Part shown: piece by piece, positions 34,421 through 43,387 of the stretch
Numbering within the stretch: the stretch's first letter is position 1
Layout of the letters: every line of letters begins with the position of its first letter
Source of the DNA: Aggregatilinea lenta
Lineage (GTDB): Bacteria; Chloroflexota; Anaerolineae; Aggregatilineales; Aggregatilineaceae
Assembly (NCBI RefSeq): GCF_003569045.1
Contig: NZ_BFCB01000002.1
Location: 1,593,506 to 1,657,505, forward strand
DNA: 64,000 nt
Direction: 5' to 3'
Made by a program: the position numbers and the translations under genes
Notes under the pieces: model-generated
Told to the model about the DNA's origin: nothing
Databases searched by the model: none
Seen by the model: the letters and a program-made list of their open reading frames with translations, nothing else

Positions 34421-36019
34421 CTACCGCTCCACACGCCGCAGCACGAGCCGGGGCAGCGCCTGGGCCTCGTCCACGCGCAGCGCCAGCGCCGCGCCGAAGA
34501 ACACCACGCCGCCGAGCGCCATCCCGCCGAGCGTCTGGATCAGCACGGGCAGGTCGGGCAGCGCGGCCAGGAACAGCGCCACCGCGCCCGCCATGAGGCC
34601 CGACGCGACCAGCGTGCGCGCCGCCCCGCCGAGTACCCGCCGCTCGTCCAGGCCACCCGTGCGCCGCCGCAGCAGCACCCACAACGTGCCGCTTTCGACC
34701 GCTGTCGCCAGCGACATCGACAGCGCCAGCCCGCCGAACGGCCCGTGCGCGAAATCCGTGCTGCCGGGATAACCAAAGAGGCGGATCAGCACGAGGCTGA
34801 GCACCACGTTGATCGCCATCGCCAGCGTGCCGATCTTGACGGGCGTCCAGGTGTCGTGCAGGGCGAAAAACGCGCGCACCAGGATCTCCAGCACGGCGTG
34901 GCCCGCCAGCCCGACGCTGAACAGCGCCAGCGCCCAGGCCGTGCCCGCCGTATCGGTCGAGGTCCACTCGCCGCGCTCGAACAGCAGCGCCACCACCGGG
35001 CGGCTGACCACTGCCAGCCCGATCCCCGCCGGTATCGAGAGGAATAACACACTACGCAGCGCGTCCGCCAGCGTGCGCCGGAAAGCGACCCAATCCTCCT
35101 GCGCGCTGAGTGTCGAGAGCGTGGGGAACAGCGCCGTGCCGACGCTCTGGCCCAGCACACCCAGCACGGTGAACATCAGCGTAAAGGCGAAGTTGAGCGC
35201 CGTGACGCTGCCCGCTACCATACCGGACGCCAGCGCCGTGTTCACCCAGAAATTGACCTGCACGATGCCCAGCCCCAGCACGCGCGGCCCCATCAGCAGC
35301 AGGACTTCGCGCACGGCAGGCATACGCGGATCGAACAGCGGGCGATAGCGGAAGCGCAGCCGCACCAACACCGGGATCTGCACGCCGAAGTGCAGCAGCG
35401 ACCCGATCACCGCGCCCCACGCCAATCCATGCACGCCCCACGGTCCCGCCAGGGCCAGCGCGCCGACGATCAGCCCGACGTTATACAGGCTCGGCGCAAG
35501 CGCGGGCGCGAGGAAGTGCTGGTGCGCGTTGAGCACGCCCATCGCCAGCCCACTGATGCCGAAGATCACCACCGTGATGAGCATGATCCGCATCAGCTCG
35601 GCGGCGAGCGCCTGCGTCGCCGGGTCCGCGCCGCGCATCAGGGCATATTCCATGATCGGCCCGGCCAGCACACCCGCGATGACTGCCATCGCCGTGGCGG
35701 CGGCCACCAGCAGCGTGATCACCGCGTTCGCCAGCCGCGCCGCACCCTCACCATCGTCCGCCGCCAGGAAGCGCGTGAACACGGGTATAAACGCCGATCC
35801 GAGTGCTCCCCCCGCGACGAGCGTAAAGAGCGTCTCAGGCACGCGCTGCGCCGCCAGGAACGCATCCAGACGCGGCCCGGCTCCGAACGCCGCCGAGATC
35901 GCGGCGGTGCGCACTAATCCGAGCACGCCGCTGGCAACATACGCCAGCATCAGCACCCCCGCCGCGCGGGCGATCTGGCGGCCCGACAGCGCGCGGGCCT
36001 GGGAATGAGAAGCTGTCAT
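34421..36019 (-). CDS. murJ: Lipid II flippase MurJ
   Basis: 532 residues with about 14 hydrophobic helices. MurJ moves lipid-linked peptidoglycan precursor across the cytoplasmic membrane. Family marks: GLVRTAAISAAFGAGPRLDAFLAAQRVPETLFTLVAGGALGSAFIPVF near the N-terminus (MviN signature), LNAHQHFLAPALAPSLYN, and a late FALHDTWTPVKIGTLAMAINVVLSL. The conserved Arg in the first signature and later Arg residues line the substrate cavity in known MurJ structures. Supports a peptidoglycan-making cell. Divergent from a secreted protein gene. Confidence 0.93.
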   Translation of the reverse strand: MTASHSQARALSGRQIARAAGVLMLAYVASGVLGLVRTAAISAAFGAGPRLDAFLAAQRVPETLFTLVAGGALGSAFIPVFTRFLAADDGEGAARLANAVITLLVAAATAMAVIAGVLAGPIMEYALMRGADPATQALAAELMRIMLITVVIFGISGLAMGVLNAHQHFLAPALAPSLYNVGLIVGALALAGPWGVHGLAWGAVIGSLLHFGVQIPVLVRLRFRYRPLFDPRMPAVREVLLLMGPRVLGLGIVQVNFWVNTALASGMVAGSVTALNFAFTLMFTVLGVLGQSVGTALFPTLSTLSAQEDWVAFRRTLADALRSVLFLSIPAGIGLAVVSRPVVALLFERGEWTSTDTAGTAWALALFSVGLAGHAVLEILVRAFFALHDTWTPVKIGTLAMAINVVLSLVLIRLFGYPGSTDFAHGPFGGLALSMSLATAVESGTLWVLLRRRTGGLDERRVLGGAARTLVASGLMAGAVALFLAALPDLPVLIQTLGGMALGGVVFFGAALALRVDEAQALPRLVLRRVER

Positions 36020-36140
36020 CGGACCTTCACTTGGCGCGGAAACCGGTCACAGCACAACGGGGGCAAGTATAGCAGGCGCGGGCGGCATGGGGCGAGACGT
36101 GGCCGGATGGAGGGTAAAAAGCGGCGGGTAAGGATCTGTT

Positions 36141-36174
36141 AAGGAATTTCCTTTACGGTAAAGATGCTCGAGCA
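36141..36174. promoter_or_regulatory. Cluster of three short palindromes upstream of a secreted-protein gene
   Basis: AAGGAATTTCCTT (36141-36153), overlapping CTTTACGGTAAAG (36151-36163), then TGCTCGAGCA (36165-36174). All are perfect or near-perfect and sit 46-79 bases before the ATG at 36220, where an operator or promoter would be expected. Confidence 0.4.
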
Positions 36175-36219
36175 CTCATCGTAATCGGACGTTATGTGAA
36201 GTTGTGGAGGTAAGTCACC

Positions 36220-37440
36220 ATGTCTCACCGTCATTCTTACCAGTGGACGATGTCACTCATCCTGCTGCTCAGCCTTGTGGCCGGATTGATGTTCTTCAGC
36301 AGCGCGGCGCCCATCGCGGCGCAGGGCGACGACACCCCGACCCCCGCGCCCGGCATCGGCGACGACGCGGCCCCGCCCCCGCCCTCGATCGGCGCGGACA
36401 TCCCGCTGACGTACTTCGGCCCGGCTCCATCGACCGTAGAGAAGGAACTGATCGGGCCGTACCAACTGCTGCAGTCGGGCACGGTGGATCAGGCTGCGCG
36501 GACCGTCACACTGCCGCTCTACCGGGGCCAGCTCGCCAGCGGGGAGCCGGTGTGGTACATCCTGACCGATACCGACGACGAGCAGAACGCCGCCGCCCTG
36601 GGACTGAACTATTCGGCCAAGCTGAGCTATTCCGACGTGGGGAACGCCGTGCGGCCCGCACACATCGAGACGGACGGTTCCGTCACGTTCGAGCGGGGCA
36701 GCGTGGACTTTTCGCCGGAATGGTCGCTGACGCCCGGCGACACGCCGAACCCCTTCCCGCCGTCCGACTTCCAGCCCGGCTCGGTTGGGGATGCCGGCTA
36801 CAGCCCGCTGGCGAAGATCGGCAGCGCGATCTATAACGCGCCGGTGATCGCCTTCGGCGTGGACGCGGACGCGATCAGCTTCTGCGACGGCAATCCCGAC
36901 TACAGCCTCGTGCACGACAAAGTGACCGCGATCTGCCCTGAAGACGGCACCGTCACCCTGGCGCTGACCACGGGCTTCAGCTTCGCGCGCCCGGTTCTGT
37001 ATCTGAGCACCGAGGCCAACGATCCGCTGCCCGCGACGATGGAACGCGCCACCTACGCGCCCGCCCTGCTGGATCTCGGCGTGGGGCGTGACGACAGCGC
37101 CTTCAGCGCGGTGGAGCGACTGTTCGCGTTCGTGAACGGCCCGACCGGGGCGGACAATCCGCAGCGGCAGGGGTTCAACAGCGCGCTCTCGGGCGAAGGC
37201 AGCCCGCTGAACGTCTTCGGCGGCATCCCGACCGTCGCCACGGACTACAGCCCGCTGTGGGACGTCAACGCGGGCGAGTGGACGCAGGCCGCGATCGACA
37301 ATGGCTACCGCTCGCGGCTGACGGAAGAGTTCGCGATCCTAGGCTTCGTGCAGCAGGGCTGGGTCACGGGGCCGGGCGGCGCGCCCTTCGGCTCGACGGG
37401 CCTGCTGGTCAACTGCCCGGTCGTGATGCGCCTGCTGTAA
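36220..37440 (+). CDS. Secreted protein of unknown function
   Basis: 406 residues; GGAGG nine bases before the ATG. A signal peptide (hydrophobic core SLILLLSLVAGLMFF, cleavage around AAPIAAQ) is followed by a Pro/Asp-rich stretch and a mature domain of about 350 residues with many beta-strand-like stretches. Motifs such as RTVTLPLYRGQLASGEPVWYILTDTDD and VDFSPEWSLTPG recur in structure but match no family I can name. Two Cys are visible (SFCDGN, AICPED). No membrane anchor, so probably released or loosely cell-bound. It has its own terminator. Confidence 0.78.
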   Translation: MSHRHSYQWTMSLILLLSLVAGLMFFSSAAPIAAQGDDTPTPAPGIGDDAAPPPPSIGADIPLTYFGPAPSTVEKELIGPYQLLQSGTVDQAARTVTLPLYRGQLASGEPVWYILTDTDDEQNAAALGLNYSAKLSYSDVGNAVRPAHIETDGSVTFERGSVDFSPEWSLTPGDTPNPFPPSDFQPGSVGDAGYSPLAKIGSAIYNAPVIAFGVDADAISFCDGNPDYSLVHDKVTAICPEDGTVTLALTTGFSFARPVLYLSTEANDPLPATMERATYAPALLDLGVGRDDSAFSAVERLFAFVNGPTGADNPQRQGFNSALSGEGSPLNVFGGIPTVATDYSPLWDVNAGEWTQAAIDNGYRSRLTEEFAILGFVQQGWVTGPGGAPFGSTGLLVNCPVVMRLL

Positions 37441-37462
37441 CCTGTTACCCATGTCTCCGAAC

Positions 37463-37498
37463 GCCCACGCCCGGCGGATCCCTCCACCGGGCGTGGGC
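37463..37498 (+). terminator. Hairpin after the secreted-protein gene
   Basis: 12-bp stem (GCCCACGCCCGG / CCGGGCGTGGGC) with a 12-nt loop, followed by TGTATTAGATT. Terminator-like without a strong T-run. Confidence 0.65.
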
Positions 37499-37516
37499 TG
37501 TATTAGATTCGCAGTA

Positions 37517-37555
37517 CAAAAAAATCGGGCGTCCCGATACTCAGAGACGCCCGAT
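37517..37555 (-). terminator. Intrinsic terminator of the PPC-like gene
   Basis: 10-bp perfect stem (ATCGGGCGTC / GACGCCCGAT), loop of 12, and on the minus strand a run of seven T. It lies 32 bases past the stop at 37588. Confidence 0.85.
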
Positions 37556-37587
37556 GTCATGTGCTCAGTGCGCAAGTGCGCGGCAGC

Positions 37588-38328
37588 TTATTCCGCAGCC
37601 AGCGTCAACGAATAATCGCCTGATACCGGCTCGTAGTTCCAGTCCCACAGCCCTTCGGCTACGGTCACCACGTACAGCGGGGAGGTCGCCTCCGCGCCCA
37701 TTTGCAGGCTCACGGACGCGCTCGTGATCAGCTTACCTTCGATCGACGCGACTTCGGTCAGCTCCAGGTAGTTGTCATAGTAGTTGACGATCTCGTTAAT
37801 CGTGATCGCCGGGTAGAAGTCGCCGCCAACGTGCTCGTAGACGAGCGTCGCCGGGCTGGAGAGATCGATGGTGTAGTAGTGCGTCTCTTCGTTGCCGATC
37901 GTGCCGGTGATCACTTCGTCGGCGGTGATCGCGGGCGGCTTCAACAGTGAGAGTGTATATTCGCCTTCGCCGTCTCCGGCGCGGCCATCGGTGCGAGTCG
38001 CCAGCAGGTTGTATTCGCCATCGGCGGGCAGTTGCACAGCCAACGTCGCCACGTCGTAACCATCGACCGAGCCGATCGGGTTGAAGTCCGCGTCCAGCAG
38101 GATGACGGACGGCGAATAGAACACGGACGTATCAGCAGGTATCATCTCGATCAAGACCACATCGCCCTCAGCGCCGGTGAAGACGTAGGGGACCTCAAAA
38201 GACTGATTCGAAATTTCGCCCGTGACAACATCGCCGTAGCTCAGTTGAGTGGCGTCGCCCTGCGCGAACACCCCAGCAGGGAAGGCAAACAGCGCCAGCA
38301 GAACCAGAACGGACAAAGCTCGGGACAT
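37588..38328 (-). CDS. Secreted PPC-like beta-domain protein
   Basis: 246 residues; AGGAGA six bases before the ATG. Signal peptide with cleavage near VFAQG. The mature part contains two beta-sandwich-like segments: DVVTGEISNQSFEVPYVFTGAEGDVVLIEM and a VITGTIGNEETHYYTIDLSSPATLVYEH segment, which have the pattern of bacterial pre-peptidase C-terminal (PPC) domains: G-x-I-x-x-x-x-E/Q-x-x-x-Y/F then D-x-x-L/V. Such domains occur at the ends of secreted peptidases and sometimes alone. It lies downstream of two M28 peptidases on the same strand; a helper or substrate-binding role is a guess. Confidence 0.75.
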   Translation of the reverse strand: MSRALSVLVLLALFAFPAGVFAQGDATQLSYGDVVTGEISNQSFEVPYVFTGAEGDVVLIEMIPADTSVFYSPSVILLDADFNPIGSVDGYDVATLAVQLPADGEYNLLATRTDGRAGDGEGEYTLSLLKPPAITADEVITGTIGNEETHYYTIDLSSPATLVYEHVGGDFYPAITINEIVNYYDNYLELTEVASIEGKLITSASVSLQMGAEATSPLYVVTVAEGLWDWNYEPVSGDYSLTLAAE

Positions 38329-38442
38329 GGTATTCTCCTGTCGGAATAGTAAAAAGGATCAGCATGTAAGTTCATTGTAGCAGGGAAAAGTGAAGATAGA
38401 ATGACTTAAACAAAATTCTACAGCTTTTAACGACTTATTTGT

Positions 38443-38482
38443 ACGGTGGGCGCTTCGATACACAGCCAGCAGCGCCCACCGT
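38443..38482 (-). terminator. Hairpin after the second M28 gene
   Basis: 11-bp perfect stem (ACGGTGGGCGC / GCGCCCACCGT), loop of 18, 25 bases past the stop of the M28 gene. No T-run on the minus strand. Confidence 0.5.
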
Positions 38483-38506
38483 CGATTCAGTCGCGCTATG
38501 CAGCCC

Positions 38507-39502
38507 TTATGCGGCGGGACCAGCCTGCCCCGTCGCAATGATGGCAATCATCGCGGCCAGCAGCTCGGCGGTCATCTCGACCTTCTCCGGCACAACGCTG
38601 TCGTAGCTGTCCAACTCGGTGTGCATCACGTCGCCGTCGGCGGTTTCCTGCCCCCACCACGGATCCTCCGCGCCGTCCCACTGCCACGCCTCGAAGTACG
38701 CGATGGGCACGTCCGCCAGCACAAACGCGTAATGGTCGCTCCAGTCGCCCGTGTAGCCGCCCCAGGTGTCGTCGGGTGACGTACCGAATGGCAGATCCAG
38801 CTCGGCGGCCAGATCGAGCGCCGTGTCGCGGACCCAGGTTTCGCCGCCCTCAATCGCCGGCGCGCCATCTTCGTCCTCCGGCCACGTGATCACCGCGCCC
38901 GCGTAGACGTTCAGCGTCGTGCCGACGCCGACCGAGTCGAGATTGATCATGGCGACCACGTCGTCGATCTGGTCGCCCAACCCCTCGACGAACACGTCCG
39001 CGCCGGACGGGCTGCCGCCCTCTTCGGCGGCAAACGCCACGAACATCACCGTATAGTCGAGCGGCACGTCCTTGAGCGCTTCCGCCGCGGCCAGCATCGC
39101 CGCGACGCCGGACGCGTTATCGCCCGCACCCGTCGCTGAGGTCACGGAGTCCATGTGCGCGCCGACCACCAGGATCTGCTCGCCGCCCGGCTTGGTGGCA
39201 ATCACGTTAGCCGTATCCACCATCGTGCCGGACTCGTCCGGGGGCGTGGTCTCGAACGTCTGCGCGTCGATCGGGTAGCCCCAATCCGCGAACGCCGCCG
39301 CGACGTACTGGGCGGCCTGCGCCTCGGCCTCGCCGCCCATTGGACGCGCGCCGATTGCCACGGACAGCGCGCGCACGTGCGACATCACGTCCTCGGTATC
39401 GATCACCGCGACGAAGTCGGGCAATCCCTGGGCCTGAACGGCTGAGGGCAGCAGCAGGGCAACCACCATCAGCGCGGTAACAATGAAGCGTTGCCGGAAC
39501 AT
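38507..39502 (-). CDS. Secreted M28-family metallopeptidase (copy 2)
   Basis: 331 residues from ATG at 39502, preceded by AGGAGG with an 8-nt spacer. Signal peptide with cleavage near VQAQG. M28 zinc peptidase residues: His and Asp in VGAHMDSV, Asp in GDNASGVAAM, Glu-Glu in AFAAEEGGS, Asp in INLDSVG, and the last His in WSDHYAF. Enzymes of this family are aminopeptidases with two zinc ions. It is clearly paralogous to the next gene upstream (39690-40694), with which it shares order and most motifs, and is probably the result of a tandem duplication. Confidence 0.92.
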   Translation of the reverse strand: MFRQRFIVTALMVVALLLPSAVQAQGLPDFVAVIDTEDVMSHVRALSVAIGARPMGGEAEAQAAQYVAAAFADWGYPIDAQTFETTPPDESGTMVDTANVIATKPGGEQILVVGAHMDSVTSATGAGDNASGVAAMLAAAEALKDVPLDYTVMFVAFAAEEGGSPSGADVFVEGLGDQIDDVVAMINLDSVGVGTTLNVYAGAVITWPEDEDGAPAIEGGETWVRDTALDLAAELDLPFGTSPDDTWGGYTGDWSDHYAFVLADVPIAYFEAWQWDGAEDPWWGQETADGDVMHTELDSYDSVVPEKVEMTAELLAAMIAIIATGQAGPAA

Positions 39503-39634
39503 AAGTCTCTCCTCCTCGAACTGGATCAGAGCCATTGTGATTCAGTATACGTGCTCGCCGGCACTCTTGATCATGCATTTGTTCATTTTGCCATAGGGAA
39601 ACCGGCATCGTGCCACCGGGGATGGTGAGACTAC

Positions 39635-39665
39635 AAAAAACAGGCGCTTCGTGGGAAGCGCCTGT
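39635..39665 (-). terminator. Intrinsic terminator after the first M28 gene
   Basis: 11-bp perfect stem (ACAGGCGCTTC / GAAGCGCCTGT) with a GTGG loop, followed on the minus strand by six T. It ends the upstream M28 transcript, so the two copies are transcribed separately or by readthrough. Confidence 0.85.
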
Positions 39666-39689
39666 CGAATGTCCTGAAGTTGGTCCGGG

Positions 39690-40694
39690 CTACGCGGGCA
39701 GCGCCGGGTCGTTGGCGATGGAGGCGGCGATCGCGGCGATAATCTCGGCGGCGCTCTCCACCTGCGCAGGCTTGATGGCTTCGTAGACGTCGTTGGTCGT
39801 CTTCATCACGTCGCCCGTCGCGGTTTCCTGGCCCCACCATGCGTCGCCCACGTTCCACTGCCACGCTTCGAAGTAGGCCACCGGGACGTTCGCCGTCACG
39901 AAGGCGTAGTGGTCGCTCCAGTCACCGGTGAAGCCCTTCCAGGTCTCTGCCGGAGAGGTCCGCAGCGCCTGGCCCATCGTACCGGCCACGTTCAGCGCCA
40001 GCTCACGCACCCAGGTCGGGCCGGGGTGAATGATGGGGGTCGGGTCGACCGGGGTCGGCCAAGTCACTTCCGCACCAGCGTAGACGTTCAGCTCGTCGCC
40101 GATGCCCACCGCGTCGATGTTCAGCATCGCCACGACATTGTTAATCTGCTCACCCAGGCTCTGGATGTAGAACTCAGCGCCGGAGGGGCTGCCGCCCTCT
40201 TCCGCACCGAAGGCCACGAAGACCACGGTGTGCTGAAGCTGGACATCCGTCAGGGCCTGCGCCACACCCAGCATCGCCGCCACGCCCGAAGCGTTGTCGC
40301 CAGCACCCACACCCACAGCGGGCGAGTCCATGTGCGCGCCAATCACCAGGATCTGGGCGTCACCGGGCTTGGTTGCAATCACGTTGCGGGAATTCACAGG
40401 GCCGGAGGCGGGCATACCATCGCGCTGCGGCGGGGTGGTCACAAATTCCTGAACTGCGACCGGGTAACCCATGCTGCTAAACCGGTTCGCAATGTACTCA
40501 CCGGCCAGCCGCTCGCCCTCACTGCCCATCGGACGCGCACCAATGTTTTGCGCCAGGCTCTGTACATCCACCATCAGGTCGGCTGCGTTGATCGCAACAC
40601 TGAAATCTTCCGGGCCCGTCGCGAAACTGGCAGCGGTAGGAACCAGGAGGCTGAGTACGATGATGGTGATGATTAGGCTGCGACGTCGTAACAT
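39690..40694 (-). CDS. Secreted M28-family metallopeptidase (copy 1)
   Basis: 334 residues from ATG at 40694 with GAGGAG seven bases upstream. Signal peptide (LIITIIVLSLLVPTAASFA). Zinc-site residues: VIGAHMDSP, GDNASGVAAM, FGAEEGGSP, LNIDAVG, WSDHYAF. It differs from copy 2 in its loops, for example RDGMPASGPVNSRN, so substrate preference may differ. A good promoter lies upstream (see entry). Confidence 0.92.
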   Translation of the reverse strand: MLRRRSLIITIIVLSLLVPTAASFATGPEDFSVAINAADLMVDVQSLAQNIGARPMGSEGERLAGEYIANRFSSMGYPVAVQEFVTTPPQRDGMPASGPVNSRNVIATKPGDAQILVIGAHMDSPAVGVGAGDNASGVAAMLGVAQALTDVQLQHTVVFVAFGAEEGGSPSGAEFYIQSLGEQINNVVAMLNIDAVGIGDELNVYAGAEVTWPTPVDPTPIIHPGPTWVRELALNVAGTMGQALRTSPAETWKGFTGDWSDHYAFVTANVPVAYFEAWQWNVGDAWWGQETATGDVMKTTNDVYEAIKPAQVESAAEIIAAIAASIANDPALPA

Positions 40695-40741
40695 TGATGT
40701 GCTCCTCAACTCAATCCATTCGTGTGCGGAGAGTTGATTTA

Positions 40742-40770
40742 ACATTAACATGGTCTTCTAAATTAATCAA
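40742..40770 (-). promoter_or_regulatory. Promoter of the first M28 gene
   Basis: -35 TTGATT (40770-40765), 17-base spacer, -10 TAATGT (40747-40742). Start of transcription near 40735, 41 bases before the ATG. Confidence 0.65.
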
Positions 40771-40779
40771 CAGGACCCC

Positions 40780-40800
40780 GGTACCATTCTTAATGGTACC
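40780..40800. promoter_or_regulatory. Perfect 9-bp inverted repeat upstream of the M28 promoter
   Basis: GGTACCATT-CTT-AATGGTACC lies 10 bases beyond the -35 box, in a stretch (about 40740-40940) that is visibly more AT-rich than the rest of the window. It could be a regulator site or a terminator hairpin for another transcript. No gene is supported between 40695 and 41004. Confidence 0.5.
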
Positions 40801-41004
40801 GCACGTATCATTTTCTCGTAGACAAGGGTGAACCATTGTCTCTGAGTGAAGAAATAGGCCCAATCCAGGGGGAAACGCGATGTATAAGAATTAAGTAAAA
40901 ACAATTTCTCGTGGGTAAAATTAATGAATAACATGGTATCCCCCGTCAATAATTGAGCGCTGCGCTCCACTGCACACGCTCAAGAATGGTGTATTGTTTA
41001 AGGG

Positions 41005-41943
41005 TTACGGACTGCTCGGAACCGCAAACCGCACATCCTCAAGTACAGTCCGGTGCAGTCCTTCCTGCAAAAAGACGTGCGGCTCGTAGCCCAGCAGCGC
41101 CTTCGCCAGCGACAGGTCGGCGCACATGCGCGAGACGCCGACGCCCTGTGTATTCACGGTCAGTACGTCCGGTTCGCGATCCATCACCTGTCCAATGGCC
41201 CGCGCCAACGCCATGATGCTGGTTTCCGTACCACTACCCACGTTGATCACCCGGCGATCTACGTCCGGTGCGGTTGCCGCCCGGACCAATGCGTCCACAA
41301 CGTCGTCTACATAAACAAAGTCGCGCGTCTGGTCACCGCTACCGTGAATGATCACCGACCCCTTGCCGAGCGTCTGCCGGATGAACTGCGGCACGACCGG
41401 CGGGTGCGCCACGGGCAGTTGCTGGCCCGGCCCATACGCGTTGAAGATGCGCAGGCTAACCGTCTCGACATTCCACAAGCGTCCAATCGTGTGGATGTAG
41501 TGCTCGGAAGACAGTTTGCTGACGGCATAGGGTGACAGCGGGTTGGGAGGCAGATCTTCGTGAAGGGGTTGGTCCGACTGGTTCCCATAAACTGCGCCGG
41601 ACGAGGTGAACACCAGCCGCTTGACGCCGACATCGCGCATGGCTTCCAGCACGCTGACCGTACCGCCGACGTTCACGGCGTTGTACTCGCGTGGGTAGCG
41701 CACGCTTTCGGGCACACTGACGCGTGCGGCCAGGTGGTACACGCAGTCGATGCCCTGCAGCAGGGTCCACAGGCGCGGCAGGTCGTTGACGTCGCCGCGC
41801 GCAAAAGTCACGTCTGGAGGCAGACGTGCCGGGTCACCGGCGCTGAGGTCGTCAAACACCCGAACGTCGTGCCCCAAACTGGTCAAGCGCCGCACTAAGG
41901 CACTCCCCAGGTAGCCTGCGCCCCCGGTGACCAGAAATTGCAT
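41005..41943 (-). CDS. NAD-dependent nucleotide-sugar epimerase/dehydratase
   Basis: 312 residues. Extended SDR: TGGAGYLGSALVRRL (NAD-binding GxxGxxG), FDDLSAGDPARLPPDVTFARGDVND (Asp for NAD), LAARVSVPESVRYP, FTSSGAVYGNQS, then YAVSKLSSEHYI (catalytic Tyr-x3-Lys), and RIFNAYGPGQQ. Closest in motif to UDP-glucose 4-epimerases and related 4,6-dehydratases. The product would feed cell-surface polysaccharide synthesis; no neighbouring glycosyltransferases are seen. Confidence 0.92.
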   Translation of the reverse strand: MQFLVTGGAGYLGSALVRRLTSLGHDVRVFDDLSAGDPARLPPDVTFARGDVNDLPRLWTLLQGIDCVYHLAARVSVPESVRYPREYNAVNVGGTVSVLEAMRDVGVKRLVFTSSGAVYGNQSDQPLHEDLPPNPLSPYAVSKLSSEHYIHTIGRLWNVETVSLRIFNAYGPGQQLPVAHPPVVPQFIRQTLGKGSVIIHGSGDQTRDFVYVDDVVDALVRAATAPDVDRRVINVGSGTETSIMALARAIGQVMDREPDVLTVNTQGVGVSRMCADLSLAKALLGYEPHVFLQEGLHRTVLEDVRFAVPSSP

Positions 41944-42232
41944 GTTGTGTCTCGTCCCTTCACCGATACCAGACTCAACGCTGCACAGAATGTGGCTCTT
42001 ACGCTACCACAGCCCCGGACGAGGTCCTACAGTACTAGGGTCATGTCCGATACTGATCGCGTGAGCGGAGCCTATTGTTGCATTATTGTCACCAATTGCG
42101 CAAGAATCCATTGATGGGCCGATCCACGCGGCAAAACGCCCCCACCTCCCGACCATCTCATCTCTGCGGAACAAATCCACCCTCTCTTTCGTCCTCATAT
42201 AGTACGTGTTTTAGAGTCACAAGGAGGACGCC

Positions 42233-43366
42233 ATGAAGTCTATCGATTTAGGACTAACCATCAAGTTGAGCACACACTGGATGGCCGTGCTCGCGCTCGG
42301 CCTCCTGATCGCCAGCACCCTGGTCCCCGTTCGGATAGCGGCAGCGCAAGACGCAGATGAGCTGGCTGGCACACAGTGGCAGCTTGTATCGTTCGACGAG
42401 GATCTCGTTGCCAACACGACGATCTCGCTCAACTTCAATGAAGATGGACAGGCCGCCGGATCAGCCGGGTGCAACATGTACAACGCCGCCTACAGCGCGG
42501 ATGGTACGGCGCTGAACTTCGAACAGGCCATTAGCACGCTGATGGCCTGCACCGACGAAGGTGTCATGGAGCAGGAACAGGCGTATCTCAGCGCGCTGGA
42601 AACGGCCAGCAGTTATGAACTGGCCGAGGGACAGCTCACGATCACGTATGACGAGGATCAAGAGATGGTGTTTGAGCCTGCCGACACACTGGCCGGTACA
42701 AGCTGGACGCTGACGTCGCTGGACGGCGACGCGCCCGCCGGGACCATCACGCTCACGTTCGATGACGAGCGCCGCGTCGTGGGATCGGGCGGGTGTAACA
42801 ACTACAGCACCACCTATGAACTGGCGTCGAATTCGGTGAGCTTCAGCCCACCCGTCAGCACACGCATGGCCTGCGCGGACGACGCCGTCAACGAGCAGGA
42901 ACTGGCGTATTTTGGCGCGCTGGAAGCTGCCACCGGCTATGAGGTGAGCGACGATCAACTGGTCATACCTTATGGCGACGGCGCGGAACTGGTATTTACC
43001 CGGCGCGCGACGCTCGCGGATACGTCCTGGCAGCTTGAAACGCTCGACGGAGAGACTCTCGCAGACGGCAGCGAGATCACGCTGATGTTTGAGGAAGAGG
43101 ATCGCGTCAGCGGCTCCGGCGGCTGCAACGTCTACGGCGGGAGCTACAGCCTCGACCGCGATGCGCTGACCTTCAGCCAGGTGATCAGTACCGAGCGAGC
43201 TTGCCTGGACGACGCCATCATGGCGCAAGAACAAGCCTACTTTGCAGCGTTGGCCTCCGCGACAAGCTACACACTTACGGATGAGCAACTGACCATCGCC
43301 TACGGGGACGACCAGCAGATGGTGTTCGTGCGGGCCAGCGACATGCCGGTCAGCTCGAGCAATTAA
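42233..43366 (+). CDS. Secreted protein with three META domains
   Basis: 377 residues; AAGGAGG followed by a short spacer. Signal peptide (hydrophobic segment VLALGLLIASTLVPV, cleavage near AAAQD). Three META repeats of about 107 residues each: beginning LAGTQWQLVSFDED, LAGTSWTLTSLDGD and LADTSWQLETLDGE, each with a SGGCNxY-type motif (AGCNMYN, GGCNNYS, GGCNVYG) and a closing CxDxxxxxQE motif (ACTDEGVMEQE, ACADDAVNEQE, ACLDDAIMAQE). The paired Cys may form a disulfide in each repeat. Single META domains occur in HslJ and lipoproteins; function is mostly unknown. Triplication within one protein is less usual. Confidence 0.88.
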   Translation: MKSIDLGLTIKLSTHWMAVLALGLLIASTLVPVRIAAAQDADELAGTQWQLVSFDEDLVANTTISLNFNEDGQAAGSAGCNMYNAAYSADGTALNFEQAISTLMACTDEGVMEQEQAYLSALETASSYELAEGQLTITYDEDQEMVFEPADTLAGTSWTLTSLDGDAPAGTITLTFDDERRVVGSGGCNNYSTTYELASNSVSFSPPVSTRMACADDAVNEQELAYFGALEAATGYEVSDDQLVIPYGDGAELVFTRRATLADTSWQLETLDGETLADGSEITLMFEEEDRVSGSGGCNVYGGSYSLDRDALTFSQVISTERACLDDAIMAQEQAYFAALASATSYTLTDEQLTIAYGDDQQMVFVRASDMPVSSSN

Positions 43367-43387
43367 GTCGCACGTTCTCGGTGCGAT

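Noticed and set aside
40767-40970. 67-residue minus-strand open frame in the AT-rich gap
   Set aside because: No ribosome site and no family; the region includes promoter and palindrome. Kept as non-coding.
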